Part shown: positions 53,001 through 62,313 of the stretch, piece after piece
How the letters are laid out: the number at the start of each line of letters is the position of its first letter
How positions within the stretch are numbered: the first letter of the stretch is position 1
NCBI RefSeq assembly: GCF_036067295.1
Contig: NZ_CP107954.1
Span: 5,766,001 to 5,830,000 of the forward strand
From: Kribbella sp. NBC_00382
GTDB lineage: Bacteria; Actinomycetota; Actinomycetes; Propionibacteriales; Kribbellaceae
Reading direction: 5' to 3'
Length of the DNA stretch: 64,000 nucleotides
The notes under the pieces: generated by a model
Seen by the model: the letters and a program-made list of their open reading frames with translations, nothing else
What the model was told of the DNA's origin: nothing
Database searches by the model: none
Made by a program: the position numbers and the translations under genes

Positions 53001-53186
53001 GCCGGGCATGCCGTTCGCGGTCGGCGGGCCCTCGAAGAAGGTCCACGGCTCACCGCCGGCGGTCTGCTCGAGACTCTTGGCGAAGGTGTCCTGGTCGTCC
53101 CAGTGCGCGAGCACGTCGCGCTCGATCGCGGGCAGATCGACCTGAGCCGGGATCTGCTGCCACGGGGTGCTGGGTGTCTCCGCCAT
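50034..53186 (-). CDS. ileS: Isoleucyl-tRNA synthetase (type 2)
   Basis: 1050 residues. Class I aminoacyl-tRNA synthetase with GPPTANGMPGTHHIEARVFKD near residues 53-73, where the HIGH signature is replaced by GTHH (Gly62, Thr63, His64, His65). KMSKHLGN near 605 is the KMSKS loop; CHGLPVEVAVEKELGF (near 95) and editing CP1 domain residues follow. Length and sequence match type 2 IleRS, as in other actinobacteria. Charges tRNA-Ile. Start ATG 53186; a T-box leader precedes it. The swapped GxHH signature has been linked in type 2 IleRS to extreme mupirocin resistance. Confidence 0.95.
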   Translation of the reverse strand: MAETPSTPWQQIPAQVDLPAIERDVLAHWDDQDTFAKSLEQTAGGEPWTFFEGPPTANGMPGTHHIEARVFKDVFPRYRTMKGFSVERKAGWDCHGLPVEVAVEKELGFSGKKDIEAFGIAEFNAKCRESVLRHVDAFADLTTRMGYWVDMEHPYRTMDPEYVQSVWWSLKQIHDKGQLVEDYRITPYCPRCGTGLSDHELAQGYETVVDPSVYVRFPLTSGPLADKASLLVWTTTPWTLVSNTAVAVHPDVDYVVATDGTESLVVAEPLLSALGEGWTVTDRYAGRDMERWTYQRPFELVEFPEPAHYVVLAEYVTTEDGTGLVHQSPAFGADDLIVSRAYNLPVVNPVESDGTFKADVPLVGGQFFKKADEDLVNDLRDRGVLFKHVPYEHPYPHCWRCHTPVMYYALPSWYIRTTQVKDALLRENEKTNWYPDSVKWGRYGDWLRNNIDWAVSRSRFWGTPLPIWRCADDHQVCVGSLAELGELAGRDLSATDPHRPFVDDITFACPTCGEESTRVAEVIDAWYDSGAMPFAQWGYPWAEGSREKFKKSYPADFISEAIDQTRGWFYTLMAIGTLVFDESSYRNVVCLGHILAEDGRKMSKHLGNILEPIPLMDNHSADAVRWFMACSGSPWKARGIGPNVLNEIVRKVLLTYWNTAAFHALYARLADWSPTDAAPPVAERSVLDRWLVSETHRLVRDTDEAYAAYDTQKLGALISQFVDVLSNWYVRRSRRRFWAGDAGALATLHETLDVLTRLMAPLTPFVTERVWQDVFRPVTPGLAESVHLAAFPEYDETVIDDRLATHVSMARRVVELGRSARAEAKVRTRQPLGRALVGSAAIADLDDELLREIAEELNVGAVAPLSSAGEDLIDYSAKGNFRELGKRFAKQTPVVAAAIAAADAAGLAASLKASGTATVQVDGADVEVSADEVLLSERPREGWSVVNEQGETVALDLEITPELKQAGLAREVVRTLQEARKNSGLEVSDRITVWLTSTDSELSDALGKHADEIGREVLATTLTQSAPPATEALTTGTDNDLGLTYWLTKA

Positions 53187-53189
53187 GTT

Positions 53190-53400
53190 CCTTCGTCCTT
53201 CGTCGAGCGTCGTGCTTGCTGGACGAAGGGACGAGGCCTCGGCGTCGTCGCCGGGCTCCGCGGTACCACCCTCCTTGGCCGGTCCGGGGGGACCTGCCCA
53301 CTTCGTTACGCTCCGCTGCCGGGTCTAGTGAGTCCGTGAGGACCGTTCTTCCGGCGGCTCCGGGGTGATCGCCCCATCACTGCCTTGCGGTGTGCGGGCC
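53190..53400 (-). ncRNA. T-box riboswitch of ileS
   Basis: The leader on the minus strand has the T-box AGGGTGGTACCGCGG (plus-strand 53258-53272), the invariant tRNA-acceptor-binding bulge. A short Stem I carries GGGGCGATCACCCC, with ATC (Ile) as the specifier near plus-strand 53367-53369. Downstream, CCTTCGTCC (plus 53221-53229) can pair with GGACGAAGG (plus 53190-53198) just before the ileS ATG, so it probably works by hiding the ribosome site, as in other actinobacterial ileS T-boxes. Uncharged tRNA-Ile would free translation. Confidence 0.85.
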
Positions 53401-53611
53401 CAGTGTACGACTTCGTTCCATCCGGCTACGAATCGTTAATCACTGGTCAGGACAAGGTTCGTCCCCCACAATGCTCGTGCGGGTTGCTGAGACGGTGCCG
53501 AAACTTAAGCAATTGCTTGCTGAAGAAGCTCCGAGACGCGGCTGTGACGCGCGGAACATCGAGTGGGCTTGAAGAACCGACTACCGTATGTCCACGGTCT
53601 GCGCGTCGGGC

Positions 53612-53640
53612 TGGCACGTGGCCTTCACGTGACCTACTGT
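53612..53640 (+). promoter_or_regulatory. Candidate promoter of the DksA/TraR-like gene
   Basis: TGGCAC (53612-53617) and TACTGT (53635-53640), 17-bp spacer. About 50 bp before ATG 53691. The stretch 53401-53611 has no gene I can support. Confidence 0.4.
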
Positions 53641-53690
53641 CTTGCGACCAGTCCGCTTCAGTCTCCGACGAAGGCAGGGGGTAGCCGGCC

Positions 53691-54305
53691 ATGGCTACAT
53701 CGGCTCCGAAGAAGTCCGCCCCCAGACGTCCCGCCGCGGCCTCGAAGAGCGCCGCGAACTCCGCCGAGCCGGTCACCACGAAGGCCCCGGCCCAACAGCC
53801 TTCAGCGAAGAAGGCCGCTGCCAAGCAGACTCCGAGTAAGAGGGTGGCCATGAAGACGAACGAGAACCGTACCCCGGCGACAGCGCCGGCCAAGGTGCCG
53901 GCCAAGAAGGCCGAGAACTTCACGGTCAAGGACGGCGAGACGCCGTGGACCGCGGCCGAGATGGAGGAGCTGCGCGGTGAGCTCGAGGCCGACGCGATCC
54001 ACCTGAAGGAAGAGATCCGCGACGCCGAGCAGGAGATCGTCGGACTGCTCCGCGACGGTGGCGACGGGGCCGGCAACGACCAGGCCGACGTCGGCTCGAC
54101 GACGCTGGAGCGCGACCACGAGATGTCGCTGGCCCGGAACGCGAGCGACATGCTCGACCAGATCGAGCGCGCGCTGTCCCGGATCGACGACGGCACCTAC
54201 GGCCTCTGCGAGAGCTGCGGCAAGGCGATCGGCAAGGGTCGGCTGCAGGCGTTCCCCCGTGCGACACTGTGCGTGTCATGCAAAGAACGCGAAGAACGCC
54301 GCTGA
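53691..54305 (+). CDS. DksA/TraR-type zinc-finger protein with basic Ala/Lys tail
   Basis: 204 residues. N-terminal 75 residues are Lys/Ala/Pro-rich (ATSAPKKSAPRRPAAASKSAA), histone-tail-like. The rest is TraR/DksA-like: TAAEMEELRGELEADAIHLKEEIRDAEQEI coiled region and the C4 zinc finger [25 protein letters not shown] (Cys near 172, 175, 193, 196). It may bind RNA polymerase, though actinobacterial members are poorly known; RbpA/CarD are other factors. AGGGGG precedes ATG. Overlaps the start of lspA. Confidence 0.8.
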   Translation: MATSAPKKSAPRRPAAASKSAANSAEPVTTKAPAQQPSAKKAAAKQTPSKRVAMKTNENRTPATAPAKVPAKKAENFTVKDGETPWTAAEMEELRGELEADAIHLKEEIRDAEQEIVGLLRDGGDGAGNDQADVGSTTLERDHEMSLARNASDMLDQIERALSRIDDGTYGLCESCGKAIGKGRLQAFPRATLCVSCKEREERR

Positions 54306-55021
54306 GCGACACCACCCCGTCCCACCTGCCAGGGGACGAGACCCCGAAGACCGAACCGGCCGACCTCGAGTCGGCCGGTTCCTCCTCGTCTCCTGCGGAG
54401 AGCGCCGGCGTAGCCGGCAGCTCGGCAGCGGCCGGCGGCGAAGCCGCATTACCGGCCTCCGCCGCCAGCGCTGACGAGGCCTCCGGCGACCCCGCCTTTT
54501 CCGCGCCGCCCGCCGGCGCAGCCGGCGGGCGGCGCGTGTTGGTGGTGTTGTTCGCCGTGGTTGGACTGCTGGTGCTCGGGCTTGATCAGCTGACCAAGGT
54601 GCTTGCCCTGCATCATCTGACGCCGGGGGAGCCGGTCAATGTCATCGGCTCGTTGCTGAAGTTCAATCTGATCCGGAATCCGGGAGCGGCTTTCAGCTTG
54701 GGGTCGAACCTGACGCCGGTGATCAGTGCGATTCAGATCGTCGTGGCGGTGGGGGTGGTTTACCTGTCGCGCAAGCTGGGGTCGATCGGGTGGGCGGTGG
54801 CGTTCGGGCTGTTGTTCGGGGGCGCGATCGGGAACATCACCGACCGCGTGTTCCGGGAGCCGTCGCCGTTCCATGGGCATGTGGTCGACTTCCTGCAGAC
54901 GCCGCACTGGGCGATCTTCAACGTCGCGGACATGGCGGTTACCTCCGCCGCGATCCTGCTGGTGATCCAGACCCTGCGCGGAATCCGGCTCGACGGCAGT
55001 AAAGACGTGGGGAAGAAATGA
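54278..55021 (+). CDS. lspA: Lipoprotein signal peptidase LspA with long N-terminal extension
   Basis: 247 residues from ATG 54278. About 85 residues of Ala/Ser/Pro/Glu-rich sequence precede the first helix ([21 protein letters not shown]). LspA motifs: [15 protein letters not shown]-like [13 protein letters not shown] (first Asp near 193) and [18 protein letters not shown] (second Asp near 217), four helices. It removes signal peptides of prolipoproteins. The start is uncertain: GTG 54269 or a downstream GTG near 54537 are alternatives. It overlaps the zinc-finger gene by 28 bp and ends overlapping the rlu gene (ATGA). Confidence 0.85.
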   Translation: MQRTRRTPLSDTTPSHLPGDETPKTEPADLESAGSSSSPAESAGVAGSSAAAGGEAALPASAASADEASGDPAFSAPPAGAAGGRRVLVVLFAVVGLLVLGLDQLTKVLALHHLTPGEPVNVIGSLLKFNLIRNPGAAFSLGSNLTPVISAIQIVVAVGVVYLSRKLGSIGWAVAFGLLFGGAIGNITDRVFREPSPFHGHVVDFLQTPHWAIFNVADMAVTSAAILLVIQTLRGIRLDGSKDVGKK

Positions 55022-55950
55022 GCGGCGACGCACGCACGGTGATGGTTCCCGACGGGCTCGCCGGTGAGCGGCTCGACGCCGCCCTGTCCCGCCTGTTCGG
55101 AGTCTCCCGGACCAAGGCCGCCGAGATGATCGAGTCCGGCCTGGTCCAGCTGGACGGCTCCCCGGCACTCAAGTCCTCCCGCGTCTCGGCCGGCGGCATG
55201 CTCGACGTCGAGCTGCCCGCGCCGCCGGGTGAGATCAGGGTGGTACCGGAGACCGTCGACAACCTACGGATCGTCCACGACGACGACGAGATCATCGTGG
55301 TCGACAAGCCGGTCGGAGTCGCCGCCCACCCGTCACCGGGCTGGACCGGCCCGACCGTGATCGGCCACCTCGCCGGCGCCGGCTTCAGCATCTCGACCAG
55401 CGGAGCGGCCGAGCGTAAGGGCATCGTGCACCGGCTCGACGTCGGTACGTCGGGCCTGATGGTGGTCGCCAAGACGGAGTACAGCTACACCGTGCTCAAG
55501 CGCGCCTTCAAGGAGCGCACGGTCAAGAAGATCTACCACGCGCTGGTCCAGGGTCACCCCGACCCGTTCACCGGCACCGTGGACGCCCCGATCGACCGGC
55601 ACCCGCACCACGACTACAAGTTCGGCGTCGTCGCGGGCGGCAAGCCCAGCGTCACGCACTACGAGACGCTCGAGGCGTTCCGCTTCGCCACCCTGCTCGA
55701 GATCACCCTGGAGACCGGCCGGACGCACCAGATCCGCGTCCACATGTCCGCGATCGGGCACCCGTGTGCCGGCGACCTCACCTACGGCGCCGACCCGGTC
55801 CTCGCCGAGCGCCTCCAGCTCTCCCGCCAATGGCTCCACGCCATGCGCCTCGGCTTCACCCACCCCGGCAGCGGCGAGTACGTCGAGTACACGTCCGAGT
55901 ACCCGGACGACCTCGACAACGCCCTGAACCAACTCGCCGGCGACCAGTAA
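55018..55950 (+). CDS. RluA-family pseudouridine synthase
   Basis: 310 residues. S4-like N-terminus ([29 protein letters not shown]), then the pseudouridine synthase core with the catalytic Asp in [19 protein letters not shown] near residue 140-158, and [26 protein letters not shown] near 232-257. Usual neighbour of lspA in Gram-positives (RluD-like, 23S rRNA). The exact site is inferred. It overlaps lspA by four bases. Confidence 0.9.
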   Translation: MSGDARTVMVPDGLAGERLDAALSRLFGVSRTKAAEMIESGLVQLDGSPALKSSRVSAGGMLDVELPAPPGEIRVVPETVDNLRIVHDDDEIIVVDKPVGVAAHPSPGWTGPTVIGHLAGAGFSISTSGAAERKGIVHRLDVGTSGLMVVAKTEYSYTVLKRAFKERTVKKIYHALVQGHPDPFTGTVDAPIDRHPHHDYKFGVVAGGKPSVTHYETLEAFRFATLLEITLETGRTHQIRVHMSAIGHPCAGDLTYGADPVLAERLQLSRQWLHAMRLGFTHPGSGEYVEYTSEYPDDLDNALNQLAGDQ

Positions 55951-56124
55951 TTCCCTGTACTACGGCCAGCGGCGGACCGCCGACTGGTGTGGAACTGGTG
56001 TCGTCCACGACCGGATATCGGGCGGCCGATCCGGCCGTCGGTGAGCCGATTCAAAGACTGTCCATGGCCCCGCATAGGCTGGCGCAGTTCCACTCATCAA
56101 CGCCTCTGGGAGGTCTGCGAAGAC

Positions 56125-59100
56125 ATGGCGTCCAGCGACAGTTTCGTGCATCTACATGTGCACACCGAGTACTCGATGCTGGACGGCGCCGCGCGGATCG
56201 ACGAGTTGTTCAAAACGGCCCAGGAGATGGGTCAGCCGGCCATCGCGACCACCGACCACGGCTTCGTCTTCGGGGCGTACGAGTTCTGGAAGACCGCCAA
56301 GAAGTACGACGTGAAGCCGATCATCGGCGTCGAGGCGTACCTGACGCCGCACACCCACCGCAGCGAGCGCAAGCGGGTCAAGTGGGGCGACGCCAACTCG
56401 GGTCGCGACGACGTCTCGGGTAGCGGTGCGTACACGCACATGACGCTGCTGGCGAAGAACACGTCGGGCATGCACAACCTGTTCCGGATGTCGTCGCTGG
56501 CCAGCCTCGAGGGCTACTACTTCAAGCCCCGGATGGACCGCGAGCTGCTGCAGACGTACGGCAAGGGCCTGATCGCGACTACCGGCTGCCCGTCGGGTGA
56601 GGTGCAGACCCGGCTGCGGCTGGGGCAGTACGACGAGGCCATCAAGGCGGCCGCCGAGTTCCGGGACATCTTCGGCGCGGAGAACTACTACTGCGAGCTG
56701 ATGGACCACGGCCTCGGCATCGAGCGCAACATCCAGGGCGACCTGCTGAAGCTGGCCAAGGAGCTCGGCCTGCCGCTGGTCGCGACGAACGACCTGCACT
56801 ACACCAAGCCCGAGGACTCCGTCGCGCACGCGGCGCTGCTCTGCGTGCAGTCCGGCTCGACCCTGTCCGACCCGAACCGGTTCAAGTTCGACGCGAACGA
56901 GTTCTACGTGAAGACCGCCGCTGAGATGCGCGAGGTCTGGAAGGACTACCCGGAGGCCTGCGACAACACGCTGCTGATCGCCGAGCAGTGCGACGTGAGC
57001 TTCACCGAGGGCGAGGGCCGGTTCATGCCGCGCTTCCCCTGCCCGGACGGGCACAACGAGGAGTCCTGGTTCGTCGCCGAGGTCGAGACCGGCCTGCACA
57101 AGCGCTACCCGGCCGGGGTTCCGGACCACGTACGCAAGCAGGCGGAGTACGAGATCGAGGTCATCACCTCGAAGGGGTACGCGGGCTACTTCTTGGTCGT
57201 CGCCGACTTCATCAACTGGGCCAAGGAGAACGGCATCCGGGTCGGCCCCGGCCGTGGTTCCGGCGCCGGGTCGATGTGCGCGTACGCGATGCGGATCACC
57301 GACCTCGACCCGCTCCAGCACGGCCTGATCTTCGAGCGCTTCCTCAACCCGGAACGTATGTCGATGCCCGACTTCGACATCGACTTCGACGACCGCCGCC
57401 GCCCTGAGGTGATCCGGTACGTCACCGAGAAGTACGGCGACGACCGGGTGGCGATGATCGTCACCTACGGAACGATCAAGGCCAAGCAGGCGATCAAGGA
57501 CGCCGGCCGGGTGCTCGACTACCCGTTCGCGATGGGCGACCGGATCACCAAGGCGATGCCGCCGGCCGTGATGGGCAAGGACGTGCCGCTGTCTGGCATC
57601 TTCGACCCGCAGCACAAGCGGTACTCCGAGGCGGGCGAGTTCCGCCAGCTGTACGAGGCGGACGCCGACGTGCGCAAGATCGTCGACACCGCCCGCGGCC
57701 TGGAGAACCTGAAGCGCCAGTGGGGTGTGCACGCGGCCGGCGTGATCATGTCCAGCGAGCCGCTGATCGACCTGATCCCGATCATGCGCCGCGACCAGGA
57801 CGGCCAGATCATCACCCAGTTCGACTACCCGAGCTGCGAGACGCTCGGCCTGGTCAAGATGGACTTCCTGGGTCTGCGCAACCTGACGATCATGGACGAC
57901 GCGGTCAAGAACGTGGAGGCCAGCCGCGGGATCAAGCTGGACCTGGACGCGCTCGGCCGCAGCCTCGACGACAAGCCGACCTTCGAGCTGCTCGGCCGCG
58001 GTGACACGCTCGGCGTCTTCCAGTTCGACGGCGGCCCGATGCGGGCGCTGCTGCGGCTGATGAAGCCGGACAACTTCGAGGACATCTCGGCCGTCGGCGC
58101 GCTCTACCGGCCAGGCCCGATGGGCGCGAACAGCCACACGAACTACGCGCTGCGCAAGAACAAGCAGCAGGAGATCAGCTACCCGCACGACGAACTCGCG
58201 GTCGCGCTCGAGCCGATCCTCGGGACGACGTACGGGCTGATCGTCTACCAAGAGCAAGTCATGGCGATCGCCCAGCAGCTCGGTGGCTACACGCTCGGCA
58301 AGGCGGACCTGCTCCGCCGGGCGATGGGCAAGAAGAAGCGCGAGGTGCTCGACGCGGAGTACGTCGGCTTCTCCGAGGGTATGAAGGCCAACGGCTTCTC
58401 CGCCCAGTCGATCAAGGCGCTGTGGGACGTCCTGGTCCCGTTCTCCGACTACGCGTTCAACAAGGCGCACTCGGCGGCCTACGGGCTAGTCTCGTACTGG
58501 ACCGCCTACCTGAAGGCGAACTTCCCCGCGGAGTACATGGCCGCAGTTCTGACGTCCGTGAAGGACGACAAGGACAAGATGGCCATCTACCTGAACGAGT
58601 GCCGCCGGATGGGCATCAAGGTGCTGCCGCCGGACGTGAACGAGTCCGACTCGGACTTCACCCCGGTCGGCACCGACATCCGCTTCGGCATGTCCGGGAT
58701 CCGCAACGTCGGGGTCAACGTGGTGGCCGAGATCGTCGCGGCCCGCCAGTCCGAGGGGCGGTTCACGGACTTCGTCGACTTCATCGACAAGGTGTCGCTG
58801 CCGGTCTGCAACAAGCGCGTGATCGAGTCATTGGCCAAGGCCGGCTCGTTCGACTCGATGAATCACGCCCGGCGCGCGGTCGTCGCGGTGCACGAACAGG
58901 CCGTCGACGAGGCGATCGACCTCAAGCGGAACGAGGCGCACGGCCAGTTCGACCTGTTTTCGATGGGCGACGACGACGAGCCGGCCGACGGCAACAGCCG
59001 GCTGACCGTGAGGGTGCCGGAGATCGAGGAGTGGGACAAGGCGACCAAGCTGGCGCACGAGCGCGACATGCTCGGCCTGTACGTCTCGGACCACCCGCTG

Positions 59101-59670
59101 TTCGGCGTCGAGCACGTGCTCACCAACAACACCGACTGCACGATCGGTCAGCTGCTCGCGGACGAGGACCGGCCGGACGGCACCAAGGTGACGATCGGCG
59201 GTCTGGTCACCGCGGTCCAGCGCAAGGTGAACAAGCGCGGCGACATCTACGCGATCGTCACCATCGAGGACCTCGAAGGTTCGATCGAGGTGATGATGTT
59301 CTCCTCGGCGTACCAGTTGCACGCGCATCTGCTGAGCAACGACGCGATCATCATGATGAAGGGCCGGATCCGCCGACGCGACGACCGCGTCGAGCTGAGC
59401 GGTGACGAGGTCACCGTGCCCGACCTGACCCAAGGCCCGAGCGGCCCGGTGGTGATCACGATGCCGGTCAACCGGTGCACGCCGCCGGTGGTCGACCAGC
59501 TCCGCGACGTACTGCAGTCGCACCCCGGCATGACCGAGGTGCAGTTGCGGCTGCAGGCACGGCAGAAGACGACGGTGATGCGGATCGGCGACCGGTTCCG
59601 GGTGACCCCGACCTCGTCGCTGATGGCGGATCTGAAGGCGTTGCTGGGCCCGTCGTGCCTGGCGGGCTAG
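56125..59670 (+). CDS. dnaE: DNA polymerase III alpha subunit DnaE (DnaE1)
   Basis: 1181 residues. PHP domain: FVHLHVHTEYSMLDGAARIDEL near residue 7-28 and TTDHG near 45; polymerase palm PDFDIDFDDRRRPEVIRYVTEKYG near 415-438 (catalytic Asp residues), VGPGRGSGAGSMCAYAMRITDLDPL near 372-396; OB-fold and beta-binding regions follow (VTIGGLVTAVQRKVNKRGDIYAIVTIED). Replicative polymerase; PHP metal-site residues look intact, so proofreading by PHP is possible. ATG 56125; GGAGG lies 11 bases upstream. Distinct from error-prone DnaE2. Confidence 0.95.
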   Translation: MASSDSFVHLHVHTEYSMLDGAARIDELFKTAQEMGQPAIATTDHGFVFGAYEFWKTAKKYDVKPIIGVEAYLTPHTHRSERKRVKWGDANSGRDDVSGSGAYTHMTLLAKNTSGMHNLFRMSSLASLEGYYFKPRMDRELLQTYGKGLIATTGCPSGEVQTRLRLGQYDEAIKAAAEFRDIFGAENYYCELMDHGLGIERNIQGDLLKLAKELGLPLVATNDLHYTKPEDSVAHAALLCVQSGSTLSDPNRFKFDANEFYVKTAAEMREVWKDYPEACDNTLLIAEQCDVSFTEGEGRFMPRFPCPDGHNEESWFVAEVETGLHKRYPAGVPDHVRKQAEYEIEVITSKGYAGYFLVVADFINWAKENGIRVGPGRGSGAGSMCAYAMRITDLDPLQHGLIFERFLNPERMSMPDFDIDFDDRRRPEVIRYVTEKYGDDRVAMIVTYGTIKAKQAIKDAGRVLDYPFAMGDRITKAMPPAVMGKDVPLSGIFDPQHKRYSEAGEFRQLYEADADVRKIVDTARGLENLKRQWGVHAAGVIMSSEPLIDLIPIMRRDQDGQIITQFDYPSCETLGLVKMDFLGLRNLTIMDDAVKNVEASRGIKLDLDALGRSLDDKPTFELLGRGDTLGVFQFDGGPMRALLRLMKPDNFEDISAVGALYRPGPMGANSHTNYALRKNKQQEISYPHDELAVALEPILGTTYGLIVYQEQVMAIAQQLGGYTLGKADLLRRAMGKKKREVLDAEYVGFSEGMKANGFSAQSIKALWDVLVPFSDYAFNKAHSAAYGLVSYWTAYLKANFPAEYMAAVLTSVKDDKDKMAIYLNECRRMGIKVLPPDVNESDSDFTPVGTDIRFGMSGIRNVGVNVVAEIVAARQSEGRFTDFVDFIDKVSLPVCNKRVIESLAKAGSFDSMNHARRAVVAVHEQAVDEAIDLKRNEAHGQFDLFSMGDDDEPADGNSRLTVRVPEIEEWDKATKLAHERDMLGLYVSDHPLFGVEHVLTNNTDCTIGQLLADEDRPDGTKVTIGGLVTAVQRKVNKRGDIYAIVTIEDLEGSIEVMMFSSAYQLHAHLLSNDAIIMMKGRIRRRDDRVELSGDEVTVPDLTQGPSGPVVITMPVNRCTPPVVDQLRDVLQSHPGMTEVQLRLQARQKTTVMRIGDRFRVTPTSSLMADLKALLGPSCLAG

Positions 59671-59692
59671 CGGGACCTGCAAGACTGGCAAT

Positions 59693-60358
59693 GTGAGTCA
59701 GCCAGTAGACAACCCAGACCTGACCGGGGCGGCGGGGCGGGGCAGAGATATGCACAGCCCGTCCGCGTACGGCCAGAGCTACGGTCAGCAGCCGTTCGGT
59801 ACGCCGGTAGTGGTCGAGGAGCCCAAGCTGCCGTGGAGCAGGGCGATCGCCGTGACGATTGCCGTCTTCCTCGTCGCCGGTGCGATCGCCGGCTGGGCCT
59901 GGCAGCAGTTCTCGCCGCTCGCGCAGTACACGGTGGACGAGAACGGCGGGTCGCTCGGTGAGGAGCAGATGACTAAGGTCTTCGGCCCCGACGGCACCTT
60001 CACCGCGATCGGGTTCCTGGCTGCGCTGGTGCTGGGCGCGTTGCTGTTCTGGTGGTTGCGCAACTACGGTCCGTGGGCGGTCAGCATCGTCGTACTCGGT
60101 TCGGCGCTCGGATCCGGGGTTGCCTGGGGTGTCGGGATGCTGCTGGGGCACGACCCGCTGCAGGCGCGGCTGGAGACTGCCAAGCCGGGGGATCTGCTGG
60201 ACGCGCCGCTCGAGCTGCACACGTGGACGCCGCTGGCTGCCTGGCTTGTTGGCGCTGCGCTGGCGGCGGCCATCATCGCTGCCTCGACGTGGCGGGCAGA
60301 TCCCGTTGCAACCGGATCGGTATCTGGCGCGTCCGAATCCTCACCGCAGGTGCATTAG
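59693..60358 (+). CDS. DUF2567-like membrane protein
   Basis: 221 residues. A Gly/Gln/Tyr-rich N-terminus is followed by a helix (AIAVTIAVFLVAGAIAGWAWQQFSP), an outside segment (YTVDENGGSLGEEQMTKVFGPDG), three more helices and a short tail. This layout matches the actinobacterial DUF2567 group, function unknown; my identification is tentative. GTG 59693; 22 bp after dnaE. An AAGACT lies 6 bases before it. Confidence 0.6.
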   Translation: MSQPVDNPDLTGAAGRGRDMHSPSAYGQSYGQQPFGTPVVVEEPKLPWSRAIAVTIAVFLVAGAIAGWAWQQFSPLAQYTVDENGGSLGEEQMTKVFGPDGTFTAIGFLAALVLGALLFWWLRNYGPWAVSIVVLGSALGSGVAWGVGMLLGHDPLQARLETAKPGDLLDAPLELHTWTPLAAWLVGAALAAAIIAASTWRADPVATGSVSGASESSPQVH

Positions 60359-60404
60359 CCTGTTTCGGCCGGTGGTGAGGCTACCGGCGACGTGAGGGGG
60401 CCAT

Positions 60405-62303
60405 ATGTCTGACAACACCAATCCGCCGACCGGCGGGCACCACCAAGGTGCCGCTGGCGGCCAGCAGGGCCCATACAGCGGCCAGCCGCAGAACAATCCG
60501 TACGCTCCGCAGGGCCAGCAACCAGGCTATAGCGGTCAGCCCGGCCAGGGCGCGCCGTACGGCCAGTCGCAGCCCGGCCAGTCGCAGTCCGGCCAGCCTG
60601 GACAGCCGCCGCAGGGTGGGCCGTACGCGCAGCAGCCCCCGCAGTACGGGCAGCAGCCGACGCAGGGCCAGCAGTACCCGCAGTACGGCCAGCAGCCGCA
60701 GGGCCCGCAGTACGGGGGAGGGCAGCCGGGGCAGTACGGGCAGCAGCAGCCTCAGGGGCAGCAGTTGTGGCCGCAGCCTGGTTCGCCGGACTACCCGCAG
60801 CAGACGCACGGTGGCGGCGGACAACCACCGTACGGATCGCCCGAGACCATGCAGTGGCAGCCGGAGCCGAAGAAGCGCGGCAAGCTGATCCCGCTGGTCG
60901 CAGGGGTCGCGGTCGTCGCAGTAGTCGCCGGCGGTGGCATCTTCGCCTACGGCAAGCTCGCTGGTGGCGGTCAGCCGGCGGAGGTTCTCCCGGGCAACTC
61001 TGTCGCCTACGCGCGGATCGACCTGAACCCGTCAGCCGGCCAGAAGGTCGCCGCTGTCCGGTTCATGCTCAAGTTCCCGTCGGCCAAGGAGAAGATCGGC
61101 CTGACGAGCGACAAGGACGACCTGCGCCAGAAGCTGTTCGACCTGATCAAGAAGGACGCCGGCGACGATCTGGCCGACGTCGACTTCGAGAAGGACATCA
61201 AGCCCTGGCTGGGTGACCGCGCGGGTGTCGCCGCGGTGCCGGGCAAGCAGGGCGACGAGCCGGACCCGGTGGTCGCGGTCGAGGTCAAGGACGAGAAGAA
61301 GGCGACGGCGGGGCTCGACAAGCTGTTCGCCAACGAGGACGAGAAGCCCGGCCGGGTGTTCACCGACGGCTATGTGCTGCTGTCGGAGAACCAGGCGATC
61401 GTCGACGCGGCCGTTGCCAGCAGCAAGGACAGCCCGCTGTCCGAGAACGCGACCTTCAAGGCCGACATGGACGCGCTCGGCGAGCAGGGCTTCGTCTCCC
61501 TGTGGGCGGACATGAAGGGGCTGTCGGCGATGGCTCCGAAGGGGCTCGCCGGCAAGGGCTCGACGTTGCCCGAGGGAAGTGCGGCGGCAGCGCTGCGGTT
61601 CGATTCGCAGTACGTGGAGCTGAAGGGCATCGCGCGCGGCGACAAGTCGATCAAGGTCGGCTCGGCGAACGCCGGTGACCAGATCGCCAAGCTGCCCGAC
61701 ACGACCGCCGGGGCGTTCACGCTGTCCGACGGCGCGAACCTGGTGGACACGATCTGGACTCAGCTGGAGAAGACGGCCGGTGGGGACCTCAACCTGCCCG
61801 AGCTGACGAAGGGCTTCACCGACGAGTACGGGCTGGTTCTGCCGGACGACCTGAAGCCGCTGCTCGGCAAGAACCTGACGGTCGCGGTCGACAAGGACAG
61901 CAGCAACGGCCCGAAGATCGCCGCCCGGATCGAGACCGACCCGGCCAAGGCCGAGTCGGTAGTGGACAAGGTGACCGAGCTGATCCAGACCCGCTCGCCG
62001 GTGGGGGAGATCCCGATCAAGAAGGCGAAGGACGACAAGACCCTCGTCCTCGCGACCGATCAGGAGTACGCCGACCAGGTCCTCAAGGGCGGCAACCTCG
62101 GCCAGTCCGAGAGCTTCAAGCAGGCGGTACCGGACATGTCCGGCGCACTCGCGGTCGGCTACGTCGACTTCGCCGCCATCGGCTCGCTGGACGAGAAGAT
62201 CGGCACCGACAAGGACTACGCCGCCCTCCGCTCAGCCGGCCTCACCAGCCGGGTAACCGGCGACGGCCAGGCCGAATTCACCCTCCGAGTAGTAGCCAAG
62301 TAA
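60405..62303 (+). CDS. DUF3352 protein with PGQY-rich N-terminal tail
   Basis: 632 residues. Residues 1-140 are disordered and repeat-like, rich in Gly, Gln, Pro and Tyr (QQPGYSGQPGQGAPYGQSQP). Membrane helix near 163-186 (LIPLVAGVAVVAVVAGGGIFAYG). The outer domain is DUF3352 (VLPGNSVAYARIDLNPSAGQKVAAVRFMLKFPSAKEK, AAVPGKQGDEPDPVVAVEV). Function unknown; extracytoplasmic, membrane-anchored. ATG 60405; a strong terminator follows. Confidence 0.8.
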   Translation: MSDNTNPPTGGHHQGAAGGQQGPYSGQPQNNPYAPQGQQPGYSGQPGQGAPYGQSQPGQSQSGQPGQPPQGGPYAQQPPQYGQQPTQGQQYPQYGQQPQGPQYGGGQPGQYGQQQPQGQQLWPQPGSPDYPQQTHGGGGQPPYGSPETMQWQPEPKKRGKLIPLVAGVAVVAVVAGGGIFAYGKLAGGGQPAEVLPGNSVAYARIDLNPSAGQKVAAVRFMLKFPSAKEKIGLTSDKDDLRQKLFDLIKKDAGDDLADVDFEKDIKPWLGDRAGVAAVPGKQGDEPDPVVAVEVKDEKKATAGLDKLFANEDEKPGRVFTDGYVLLSENQAIVDAAVASSKDSPLSENATFKADMDALGEQGFVSLWADMKGLSAMAPKGLAGKGSTLPEGSAAAALRFDSQYVELKGIARGDKSIKVGSANAGDQIAKLPDTTAGAFTLSDGANLVDTIWTQLEKTAGGDLNLPELTKGFTDEYGLVLPDDLKPLLGKNLTVAVDKDSSNGPKIAARIETDPAKAESVVDKVTELIQTRSPVGEIPIKKAKDDKTLVLATDQEYADQVLKGGNLGQSESFKQAVPDMSGALAVGYVDFAAIGSLDEKIGTDKDYAALRSAGLTSRVTGDGQAEFTLRVVAK

Positions 62304-62313
62304 CTCAACCGCC

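Noticed and set aside
53401-53690. Possible tRNA or small gene between the T-box and the zinc-finger gene
   Set aside because: No cloverleaf, no TTCRA T-loop in context, and no frame with coding bias.
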